Source of the DNA: Chloroflexota bacterium
GTDB taxonomy: Bacteria; Chloroflexota; Chloroflexia; Thermomicrobiales; UBA6265
Direction of reading: 5' to 3'
Length of the DNA: 5,833 nucleotides
NCBI GenBank assembly: GCA_023415845.1
Contig: JAEZJB010000058.1
Coordinates: 1 to 5,833, forward strand
The position numbers were made by a program, and so were the translations under genes. Within the stretch, counting starts at the first letter, position 1. Every line of letters begins with the position of its first letter. Positions 1 to 5,775 of the stretch are shown here, one piece after another. The notes below the pieces were generated by a model, which saw only the letters and a program-made list of their open reading frames with translations, was not told where the DNA came from and did no database searches.

Positions 1-10
1 TTGTAATTTA

Positions 11-20
11 CCACCTCCCC
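11..20 (-). promoter_or_regulatory. Shine-Dalgarno-like site of a possible gene left of the window
   Basis: On the minus strand these bases read GGGGAGGTGG, an almost perfect match to the complement of the 16S rRNA 3' end. No ATG, GTG or TTG follows at normal spacing inside the window, and 13 bases remain between GGAGG and the edge. A start codon would therefore have to lie at or just beyond position 1, with spacing at the long end of the usual range. A hexamer GTGACA, close to a -35 box, lies upstream at 36-31 on the same strand, but no well-spaced -10 box accompanies it. This could be a chance purine run. Confidence 0.3.
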
Positions 21-187
21 CGTTTCCGTTTGTCACGTGGGAACCCAGACATTCAATCGTTTCGACTCAACACCCCGTTCCTCGCCCAAACCTGCACACC
101 TCTGGCTTCTCTCCTCCGCTGGCCTCGCTCAAATTTGCAACTCTCGGATATGGGCGCAACCTCGTGTTTGGGCACACCCTCGCGTAG

Positions 188-223
188 GGGCGGACCCCGG
201 AGGCAGCGGAGGGTCGTCCGCCC
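188..223. repeat. GC-rich inverted repeat (8-base arms, 20-base loop)
   Basis: The left arm GGGCGGAC (188-195) is perfectly complementary to the right arm GTCCGCCC (216-223). The loop itself contains CCC (196-198) and GGG (211-213), which could extend the pairing with a two-base bulge. The left arm sits in the context GTAGGGGCGGACCCC. That context resembles dispersed hairpin repeats I recall from Chloroflexota and Cyanobacteria genomes, which is recollection and was not checked. No T-run follows on the plus strand and no long one on the minus strand, so it does not look like a standard intrinsic terminator. Confidence 0.5.
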
Positions 224-263
224 TCTTCGATGCACAATGCTCATGATCTGCCCCGAACAGCGC

Positions 264-280
264 TGTCCACCCCTTATGCC
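264..280. repeat. Direct repeat, copy 1 (TGTCCACCCCTTATGCC)
   Basis: This 17-base unit recurs 59 bases downstream with a single mismatch (T to G at its eleventh base). The flanks that follow both copies also share weaker similarity: an AATG, then a CGTACG after 10-20 bases. This suggests a decayed tandem duplication of roughly 60 bases, or two binding sites for one factor. On the minus strand the unit reads GGCATAAGGGGTGGACA. Confidence 0.5.
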
Positions 281-322
281 GGAATGGCTCTCACGTACGG
301 GCACGTCCCTCCTCTTTCGTGA

Positions 323-339
323 TGTCCACCCCGTATGCC
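323..339. repeat. Direct repeat, copy 2 (TGTCCACCCCGTATGCC)
   Basis: This is the second copy of the unit at 264-280, identical at 16 of 17 positions. It lies in non-coding DNA, so codon constraint does not explain the similarity. Confidence 0.5.
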
Positions 340-420
340 AAAAATGCGGCTAATCATGTACGTACGAGAAATCTCCGTTCATGTGGCGGGATTTCGTCCG
401 CTCGATGCGTACGATAGGTA

Positions 421-455
421 GGCGGTTTCCATCCACGAACCGCGCACCAACCGCC
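421..455. repeat. Inverted repeat with two competing right arms
   Basis: GGCGGTT (421-427) can pair fully with AACCGCC (449-455) across a 21-base loop. Alternatively its last six bases can pair with AACCGC (438-443) across a 10-base loop, so two exclusive hairpins are possible. No neighbouring T-run or start codon gives this an obvious regulatory meaning. In GC-rich DNA, arms of this length also arise by chance. Confidence 0.25.
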
Positions 456-518
456 GCCTCTGCCACAGCATGGAGCGACCCCGCACGAAGTCGCATGAAT
501 TCCCACAAATTCGAGCCA

Positions 519-544
519 GAAAAGCCCGTGGAATCAACGATTCC
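519..544 (-). terminator. Possible weak terminator of the mannosyltransferase transcript
   Basis: On the minus strand, downstream of the mannosyltransferase stop codon, GGAATC-GTT-GATTCC (544-530) forms a six-base-pair hairpin with a three-base loop. It is followed six bases later by TTTT (523-520). The stem is short and only half GC, and the T-run is short and displaced, so this is a weak candidate. It is the best hairpin-plus-T arrangement between the stop at 607 and the left edge. Confidence 0.25.
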
Positions 545-606
545 GGAATTAATGAATTACTGCGGAACTGTTTCGCCAGCGGCAGCCGCAAGCCCCGATC
601 ATCACG

Positions 607-1989
607 TCAGGAAACCCAGTACCACAGGGCGAACTGCATCGTCAGCAGCACCAGCAGCACCGACGACACCCCGGCCGCAATCCAGCTGATGGTCGACCGC
701 TTGCCCAGCAGAATCGCAACCACCACAAACAGGGGGAACAGTGGCAGCACGAACCGGGGCATGCTCATCAGCGGGTTGACCGAACTTGGGGTGAACAGCG
801 GCACCAGCAGCGGCGGAATCACGAACGCCGTGTACCAGAGGGGAACGACCTTCAGCCCGATCAGGACCAGCACGAACGCCAGCACCGTCACGATGAACTC
901 CAGCACGTGGCTCTCACCCACCCGAAACCTGAATTCGCTCGAGGTGAGGTAACTCCAGCTCAGGTTGTCGAGCATCGCCCCGAGCCAGCCCCAGTCGATC
1001 GGCTGCACGGTAGCGGTGTAGGTACTCCCAAACGAGCGCACCTCGGCTTCGCACCCGTTGATGGTGCAATCGAACGTGCGCCATGGCATCGCCGAAAATC
1101 GGTTCCATTGCCATTGCTGGTCAGCCCAGTCGAGTGGATCCAGTCCCTGCCGCTCAAGGTGCCACCCGAATATCACCGGACCAAGAATTGGCAGCGCGGC
1201 AGCGAAGCCCTGAGGAAACCAGCGTCGGGGGTCACGCCAGCCGAACTGCTGCAGGAACAGCACCAGGAACGGGGCGAGCAGCATCATTCCGGCCGAACGA
1301 GTCAGCGCCGCCAGCAGGCCAATCGAACCGGCCAGCAGCCATTCGCCGCGGCGGGCGAAGTAGAGCGCCGCCACTGCCAGCATGAAGAAGAGCGACTCGG
1401 TATACACCGCCGTGAAGAAGAACGCCGTCGGGAAGAGGGCGACCGCCCAGAGCGTCTTTTCCGCCACAGGGACGCTGAAATCCAGGTTCACCAGCCGAAA
1501 CAGGAAGTAGAGGGCAAAGAAGAATGCGACGTTCGAAATGACGTACCCAACGACCTCCGGCGCGAGTCCGGTGACATTGGCGCCCAGCCTCATCAGCCAG
1601 GGATACAGCGGCCAGAACGCGGCATTGGCCGTCTGCCCGGAGTGGTAACCAACCTCCGCGACATTGACGTACCAGGTCCCGTCCCATTGCCGGAACGGCT
1701 CCACGATCCAGTGCGCCCAGCCACTCAGGTCGGGAAGGTTGATCCCCCACGCCCCCGAGTCTGGTCCCCAGTCCTCGACATAAATGCCCGATCGGGGAGG
1801 ATTCTCCCGCATCGTCCGAATTGAGCCGAACCGATAGGCGAGCGTTGCCGGAACCTGCGTCAGGAGCCAGTGAACCACCCATACCAGCGCCGTGAACTGC
1901 CAGGCACTGGCCGACGATGTGCCGCCGAACCTGGTCTTGCCACGCTTCCGTGGCGGCGAAGCCTCGAGTCGGGCGGTATCACTGCTCAT
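607..1989 (-). CDS. PIG-V family mannosyltransferase-like membrane protein
   Basis: A 460-residue multi-pass membrane protein, probably a GT-C fold glycosyltransferase that moves a sugar (mannose in the eukaryotic GPI relatives) from a polyprenyl-phosphate donor on the outer face of the membrane. After a basic N-terminus and a first membrane segment (about 30-51), a long outward loop carries QWDGTWY (101-107). Asp103 sits where GT-C enzymes keep their catalytic acid. FWPLYPWLMR (125-134), PTAFFFTAVYTESLF (187-201), LAALTRSAG (226-234) and PRFVLPLFPLF (411-421) are characteristic PIG-V motifs. About nine further hydrophobic segments follow, ending in FALWYWVS. Cys308 and Cys313 lie in a soluble loop and could form a disulfide. 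The ATG at 1989 is preceded by AAGGA at 2005-2001. The gene stands alone and divergent from the SDR. The acceptor is unknown: a glycolipid, a cell-wall polymer or protein O-mannosylation are all possible. Confidence 0.85.
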   Translation of the reverse strand: MSSDTARLEASPPRKRGKTRFGGTSSASAWQFTALVWVVHWLLTQVPATLAYRFGSIRTMRENPPRSGIYVEDWGPDSGAWGINLPDLSGWAHWIVEPFRQWDGTWYVNVAEVGYHSGQTANAAFWPLYPWLMRLGANVTGLAPEVVGYVISNVAFFFALYFLFRLVNLDFSVPVAEKTLWAVALFPTAFFFTAVYTESLFFMLAVAALYFARRGEWLLAGSIGLLAALTRSAGMMLLAPFLVLFLQQFGWRDPRRWFPQGFAAALPILGPVIFGWHLERQGLDPLDWADQQWQWNRFSAMPWRTFDCTINGCEAEVRSFGSTYTATVQPIDWGWLGAMLDNLSWSYLTSSEFRFRVGESHVLEFIVTVLAFVLVLIGLKVVPLWYTAFVIPPLLVPLFTPSSVNPLMSMPRFVLPLFPLFVVVAILLGKRSTISWIAAGVSSVLLVLLTMQFALWYWVS

Positions 1990-2000
1990 TGGGCGTCGAG

Positions 2001-2005
2001 TCCTT
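2001..2005 (-). promoter_or_regulatory. Ribosome binding site of the mannosyltransferase gene
   Basis: AAGGA on the minus strand lies 11 bases before the ATG at 1989. The spacing is slightly long but acceptable. It supports that start over internal methionines, the first of which (residue 60) lies beyond the first membrane segment. Confidence 0.45.
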
Positions 2006-2021
2006 GCCAGTCATGCGGAGA

Positions 2022-2049
2022 GGTATACGCCATCGGAAATGCCTGTCGG
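2022..2049 (-). promoter_or_regulatory. Candidate promoter for the mannosyltransferase gene
   Basis: On the minus strand CCGACA (2049-2044, four of six matches to TTGACA) is followed after 16 bases by TATACC (2027-2022, four of six matches to TATAAT). This would start transcription near 2015 and leave a leader of about 25 bases containing the AAGGA site. The match is modest and rests on general sigma-70 consensus only. I found no equally spaced pair for the plus-strand SDR gene; TAGGAT at 2067-2072 is the best -10-like hexamer there. Confidence 0.3.
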
Positions 2050-2053
2050 CATT
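2038..2053. repeat. Perfect dyad AATGCC-TGTC-GGCATT, possible operator
   Basis: Six-base arms separated by four bases form a perfect inverted repeat between two divergent genes. It overlaps the -35 hexamer of the candidate minus-strand promoter at 2022-2049. It could be a repressor site for one or both genes. As RNA it would be a small hairpin on a plus-strand leader, but it has no T-run. The regulatory role is inference. Confidence 0.35.
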
Positions 2054-2127
2054 CTGGCAACCGGGATAGGATAGGTGCACGAATCGACGATGTGCCACTC
2101 AGGGGCGACCCGCAAGCGCGCATGCAA

Positions 2128-2135
2128 GAGGGGAG
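2128..2135 (+). promoter_or_regulatory. Ribosome binding site that fixes the SDR start
   Basis: GAGGGGAG ends eight bases before the ATG at 2144, which is good Shine-Dalgarno spacing. It selects this ATG over an in-frame GTG at 2075 and an ATG at 2090. Those would add an Arg/Cys/His-containing extension of up to 23 residues that SDR proteins do not normally carry. Confidence 0.7.
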
Positions 2136-2143
2136 ACAGGACA

Positions 2144-2938
2144 ATGGATTTGGGATTGCAGGGCAAGGTCTACGCTGTTGCCGCGTCGAGCAAGGGGCTC
2201 GGTCGTGCCACTGCCACCTGCCTCGCCCGCGAGGGGGCACTGGTCACCGTCAACGGTCGTGACGCGGAGCGTCTCGCTGCAACGGCCGCAGCCATCCGGC
2301 AGGAAACCGGCGGTGAAGTCATTGAGGTCGTCAACGATCTGTCCGACCCTGCCGCCAGCGAGCAACTCATCGCCGAGACCGTGCGTCAACGCGGTCGCCT
2401 CGACGGTGTCATCTGCAACGCGGGTGGACCGCCTCCTGGCACCTTCGAGGCCTTCCCCGACGATCAGCCCTGGCTGGACGCGATCAATCTCAATCTGATG
2501 AGCACCCTCCGCCTGTCCCGCGCGGCGATTCCTTATCTTGAGGAGCAGGGCGGTGGCAGCATCACCAACATCGTCTCGATCTCGGTCAAGCAACCAATCC
2601 CGAACCTCGTCCTCTCCAATACGGCCCGCACCGCCGTGATCGGCCTCGCCCGCTCGCTGGCGTTGGAACTCGCTGGCCGCAACATCCGGGTCAATTCCGT
2701 CTGCCCCGGCTCGATCCTCACCGATCGCATCCGGTCAATCTCCGAAAAGGAATCGGAACGCACCGGCGAGGACATTCAGGCCGTGATCGAGCGCGAGGCG
2801 GCGGCCATTCCCATGGGACGCCACGGCGACCCTGAGGAGTTCGGCCGCGTCGTCACCTTCTTCGCGGCGCCTGCCGCCTCGTATGTGACCGGCGTGACCG
2901 TTCAGGTCGATGGCGGCAGCTACAGGGGATTGCTCTAG
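2144..2938 (+). CDS. SDR family oxidoreductase, BKR-like with atypical motifs
   Basis: A 264-residue protein of normal length for a single-domain Rossmann-fold short-chain dehydrogenase/reductase, cytoplasmic, expected to bind NAD(P)(H). Landmarks are the N-terminal beta-alpha-beta (residues 7-38), NGRD (37-40), CNAGGPP (91-97, the NNAG position), INLNLMS (114-120, helix-4 Asn), the conserved RNIRVNSVCPG (179-189), and the C-terminal YVTGVTVQVDGG (247-258). Two hallmarks deviate. The glycine-rich TGxxxGxG reads AASSKGLG (13-20), and the catalytic YxxxK is replaced by Ser158-Asn-Thr-Ala-Arg162, 13 residues after Ser145. This fits the subgroup described in CDD as BKR-like SDR, noted for imperfect cofactor and tetrad motifs. 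The ATG at 2144 was chosen for its ribosome binding site and because the domain starts immediately. The substrate cannot be deduced; a keto-reductase annotation would be unsafe. The stop codon overlaps that of the convergent ATPase gene. Confidence 0.9.
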   Translation: MDLGLQGKVYAVAASSKGLGRATATCLAREGALVTVNGRDAERLAATAAAIRQETGGEVIEVVNDLSDPAASEQLIAETVRQRGRLDGVICNAGGPPPGTFEAFPDDQPWLDAINLNLMSTLRLSRAAIPYLEEQGGGSITNIVSISVKQPIPNLVLSNTARTAVIGLARSLALELAGRNIRVNSVCPGSILTDRIRSISEKESERTGEDIQAVIEREAAAIPMGRHGDPEEFGRVVTFFAAPAASYVTGVTVQVDGGSYRGLL

Positions 2939-5775
2939 AGTGTTTCGATCTCGCTCCCGGCTGGCAATGCGGTGATCCTGCTTGATCCTTCGTCTGTGGC
3001 TTCCACTCGCCACAACTCGTCCAGCACCGGCGAGGTTCGCACGTCGTCAACGTGGCTGATGATGAAGATCTGGCGCAGCTCGTCGAACTGGTTGGTGATG
3101 GACCCCAGCAGATCCATCAAGCGTGCTCGACGATCGCTGTCGAGCGACCCGAACACTTCGTCCAGCACCAAGAATCCGGGCGGGTTGGTCGCCCCCCGTC
3201 CGATCATGTGCGACAGGGCGATCCTGGCGGCGAGGGTGATGGCATCGCGCTCGCCGCCGGAGAACGTTTCGATGCCATATGTCTCGTTCGTAATCCCGCC
3301 GTCGGACACCACCAGCCCGAAATCCTGGTCGAACTCGACCCGGTCGTAGGCGCCATCCGTCACCGCGCTCACGAGTTGGCTCGTAATGTCGGCCAGAACC
3401 GGCAGCTTCCGGCTGGCCGCATACCGCTCGAATTCCACGAATTCCTTCACCATCAGCGCCAGGGTGTCGGCTTCTCGCTGACGCTCGTCACCCGCCCGGG
3501 CGAGATCCTGCAGCCGCTGCTGCTCCCGCTCGATCGTCTCCCGTGCAAACTGGGCCTTCTGCAGTTCCCTCTCAGCACGATGAGCGATTTCCACGGCTGT
3601 CCGTTCAGCCGCCCGCGCCGAGTCGAGTGACTTCTGTGCCTCAAGGTATTCGGGCTCGCTGTATCCCAGAGCGACGCGATCCGCTTCAAGTCTGGCCAGC
3701 AGTTCCGCCGTTCGCTGTTCGTGGTGGATGAGGGAGGCCCGTTCCTGTATCAGTTCAGGCTGTCGAGCGAGCAAGCGGTCGATGTGGGCGATCGACGTGC
3801 TTGCCTGTTCCGCCTTCCGTAGGGACTGAGCAAGTTCCTGGAAGGCCGCTTCGTCGAACTCCACGTCGCGATGTTCCGCGATGACCGCCTCCGCTCGCGT
3901 CATTCGGCCCTCAAGCGCCATCACTGTCTGGCGCTGCGACAGCAGGATCCGACTGGTGTTGGCCAGCGCCTGAGCGAGGCTGGCCTCCGCCTCGGCCGCC
4001 AGAATGTCGCTTTCAGTGGCAGAAGAGGTTCGGCCAAGTCGCTCCAGCAATCGTTGGAGGTCGGCACGGCTCGCAGTGACCGTGTCCTGTTGATTGGCAA
4101 TTACGCCGACGCTGTTCTCGATTCGTTGTTCCAGCTTCACCTGGGCAGCGATGCGTTGCTGAACGGCATCCTGTTCGGCGACAAGCGCTCGCATGCGGAC
4201 TTCAATCGCCCCCCCCGCCGCCTTCCGCTCGACGATCTGTTGCGTCAGCGCCTCGATCTTCGCCTCCAGCGAACCGATAACCAGCGAGGCGTCTTCATTC
4301 GAAAACGGTCGACCACAGGTCGGACAAGCGTCTCCAAATTGCTGGTTGCGGATGTTCCCGACCAGGCGGGAAGTTCGATCCCGCTCCAGCTCTGCCGCCG
4401 TGACGTCGGAATCGGCTTGCGCCCGCTGCTTGATCAGGTCCTCGCGTGCGACGTTCAATCTCGTCAGGTCTGCGCGAGCATCTCCCGACGAAACCAGCTC
4501 CGCAAGCTTCCTTTCGATCTCGTCTCTCGCCGCCTGGTAACGAGTAAGGTCCTCTTCCGCCTTGGTCAGCCGCTTCGCGAGATCCTGGGTGGTCCGCAGT
4601 TCTTGAAGGCGATTACGGGCACCGTCGGCATTGGCGCCGTCCGCGATCTTGAGCAGCCGATCGATGCCAGCCAACAGATTGAGGTTGTCGTCACTCGTCC
4701 AGATCCACCCCGCCGGGAGTTGAAGACTCGTACTCACTCCCGTGACAACGTCTCGAACGGATGCATTCATGTCTCTGCGTTGCAGCTCTGCGTCCGCATG
4801 GTCCCGCTGGGCCTGAAGCTTCAGTTGGAAGCGCGCACGGTTCCGTTCCTGCTGAGCGTGAGTCGACTGGAGAGATGGCAATTGGGCCGCTACTGGCTCC
4901 AGCTCGACTCGATGCCGCGCTTCGGTCTCCAGGCGCTCCAGATCAAGTGCTATCTGGCTCAGTCGAGTGGTACGGTGCCGCTGCTCCTGCTCCGTTTTGC
5001 CAATTTCGGCGACCAGCTTCGCGTGCTGATCGCGTCGTTCCTGCACCTTGATCAGGATGGACGTGGCATCGCTGGCAAAAATGCCGGCATGGGCGACCCG
5101 CTCCCGAGCGAGTCGGTGCTCCGCGGTTGAGGAGGCGATTCGTGCCGCTGCTGCCGCAAGCTCTGCCGCCAGGTCCCTGCCCTCAGCCTCTCGCTCGTAC
5201 GTGGCGTGAAGCGCTCGTGCTTCCGCCAGGGCCTTGCTCCGATCAGCGGTGATCGCCTGCTGCGCGGTGCGAATGGTCTCCAGGCCCAGCATCCGGCCAA
5301 TATGCTCCCGGCGCTTCGCTGGCGATTCGTCCCCAAATAGGTGCAGTTCCTTTTGGCGCGTGAAGAACGTGGCCGTGAACGCGGTATGACTCAGGCCGAT
5401 CAGGCGCGATGCCACATAGTCACTGACCTGCCTGGTCCCATTCACGATCGGCTCGGCGTCTCCGCTCTCGTCGAATCTGTAGATCGTGGCCGAAGGAGTT
5501 CGCTTGAGCACACGCTCGCCTGCATAACGCTCCACGCCATCGAGCGACTCGAGAAAGACACGCACGCCTGATGTCCCACCCTCGCCGCGCGGACGTACGT
5601 CTTCGTTTCTGATCGTTCTTGGACTGTAGAGACACCATTCGATCGCTTCGAACAGCGTGGTCTTGCCGGTCCCGTTCTCGCCGATGACACCAATCGTCGC
5701 CAGGGTAGGAATCTCGATCTCGTGTTCACCGCGATACTGTTTGAAGTTCTCGATTTCGATGCGCGTCAGGATCAT
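2935..5775 (-). CDS. sbcC: Rad50/SbcC-type SMC family ATPase with zinc hook
   Basis: A 946-residue protein, somewhat shorter than E. coli SbcC. It is the ATPase and tether subunit of a Mre11-Rad50-type complex that, with an SbcD nuclease, opens and trims hairpin, blocked or broken DNA ends. The N-terminal lobe holds Walker A GENGTGKT (32-39) and a Q-loop Gln at 141 (FFTRQKEL). Long Glu/Arg/Ala/Leu-rich coiled-coil arms (about 170-475 and 495-780) flank the zinc hook CPTCGRPF (484-491; cysteines encoded at 4326-4324 and 4317-4315). The C-terminal lobe has the signature FSGGER (838-843), Walker B FLVLDE (868-873), a D-loop (GSLD, 876-879) and H-loop His908 (IISHVDD). All key ATPase residues are intact. 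The start is supported by the classic opening RIEIENFKQYRGEH and by ATGA overlap with the upstream gene. The zinc hook favours SbcC/Rad50 over SMC, RecN or RecF; the name depends on a nuclease partner not visible here. Confidence 0.93.
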   Translation of the reverse strand: MILTRIEIENFKQYRGEHEIEIPTLATIGVIGENGTGKTTLFEAIEWCLYSPRTIRNEDVRPRGEGGTSGVRVFLESLDGVERYAGERVLKRTPSATIYRFDESGDAEPIVNGTRQVSDYVASRLIGLSHTAFTATFFTRQKELHLFGDESPAKRREHIGRMLGLETIRTAQQAITADRSKALAEARALHATYEREAEGRDLAAELAAAAARIASSTAEHRLARERVAHAGIFASDATSILIKVQERRDQHAKLVAEIGKTEQEQRHRTTRLSQIALDLERLETEARHRVELEPVAAQLPSLQSTHAQQERNRARFQLKLQAQRDHADAELQRRDMNASVRDVVTGVSTSLQLPAGWIWTSDDNLNLLAGIDRLLKIADGANADGARNRLQELRTTQDLAKRLTKAEEDLTRYQAARDEIERKLAELVSSGDARADLTRLNVAREDLIKQRAQADSDVTAAELERDRTSRLVGNIRNQQFGDACPTCGRPFSNEDASLVIGSLEAKIEALTQQIVERKAAGGAIEVRMRALVAEQDAVQQRIAAQVKLEQRIENSVGVIANQQDTVTASRADLQRLLERLGRTSSATESDILAAEAEASLAQALANTSRILLSQRQTVMALEGRMTRAEAVIAEHRDVEFDEAAFQELAQSLRKAEQASTSIAHIDRLLARQPELIQERASLIHHEQRTAELLARLEADRVALGYSEPEYLEAQKSLDSARAAERTAVEIAHRAERELQKAQFARETIEREQQRLQDLARAGDERQREADTLALMVKEFVEFERYAASRKLPVLADITSQLVSAVTDGAYDRVEFDQDFGLVVSDGGITNETYGIETFSGGERDAITLAARIALSHMIGRGATNPPGFLVLDEVFGSLDSDRRARLMDLLGSITNQFDELRQIFIISHVDDVRTSPVLDELWRVEATDEGSSRITALPAGSEIETL

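Larger units (their letters stand above)
1..606. other. Gene-poor intergenic region with small repeats
   Basis: No convincing gene was found here on either strand. The open frames are at most about 107 codons. They overlap one another, start at arbitrary positions and encode Arg/Ser/Pro-rich peptides with no recognisable domain, as expected from chance in GC-rich DNA. The stretch does hold structure: an inverted repeat at 188-223, a 17-base direct repeat at 264-280 and 323-339, alternative hairpins at 421-455, and a hairpin at 530-544 that may end the mannosyltransferase transcript. A Shine-Dalgarno-like site lies on the minus strand at the left edge. The part around 530-560 is noticeably more AT-rich than the coding DNA. 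It may combine the 3' flank of the mannosyltransferase gene with the 5' leader of a minus-strand gene to the left. That division is inference. Confidence 0.6.

Noticed and set aside
30..353. Small overlapping frames in the left region (plus 30-353, plus 37-246, minus 53-304)
   Set aside because: They overlap mutually, none has a ribosome binding site I could recognise, and the peptides resemble no family. They would also cover the repeats and hairpin, which suggests non-coding DNA.
294..413. Three CGTACG palindromes (294-299, 361-366, 408-413) as a regulatory cluster
   Set aside because: The same hexamer also occurs inside the ATPase gene (for example near 5592-5598), so it is not specific to the intergenic region and shows no regular spacing.
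561..590. TGCGG (561-565) pairing with CCGCA (586-590), and GCGG-CAG-CCGC (579-589), as a terminator close to the mannosyltransferase stop
   Set aside because: The stems are four to five base pairs and no T-run follows on the minus strand.
379..591. Minus-strand 70-codon frame just downstream of the mannosyltransferase
   Set aside because: There is no domain or family resemblance, and it contains the candidate terminator hairpin. Chance is the simpler explanation.
907..1824. Long plus-strand open frame (305 codons) antisense to the mannosyltransferase gene
   Set aside because: The translation is Arg/Glu/Pro/Gln-rich with no domain, and the opposite strand encodes a clear PIG-V protein with membrane segments. 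It is a composition shadow.
2075..2143. N-terminal extension of the SDR from GTG at 2075
   Set aside because: The extra 23 residues are not SDR-like, and the ATG at 2144 has a well-placed GAGGGGAG immediately before the start of the Rossmann fold.
2205..2218. GCCACTGCCACCTG resembling a cobalamin riboswitch B12 box
   Set aside because: It lies inside the SDR coding sequence in the cofactor-binding region and has no surrounding riboswitch structure.
3871..5130. Plus-strand open frame of 419 codons antisense to the SbcC-like gene
   Set aside because: It lies entirely inside the coiled-coil coding region of a confidently identified gene. Its Leu/Arg-rich translation mirrors the Glu/Ala/Gln codons on the other strand and has no domain.
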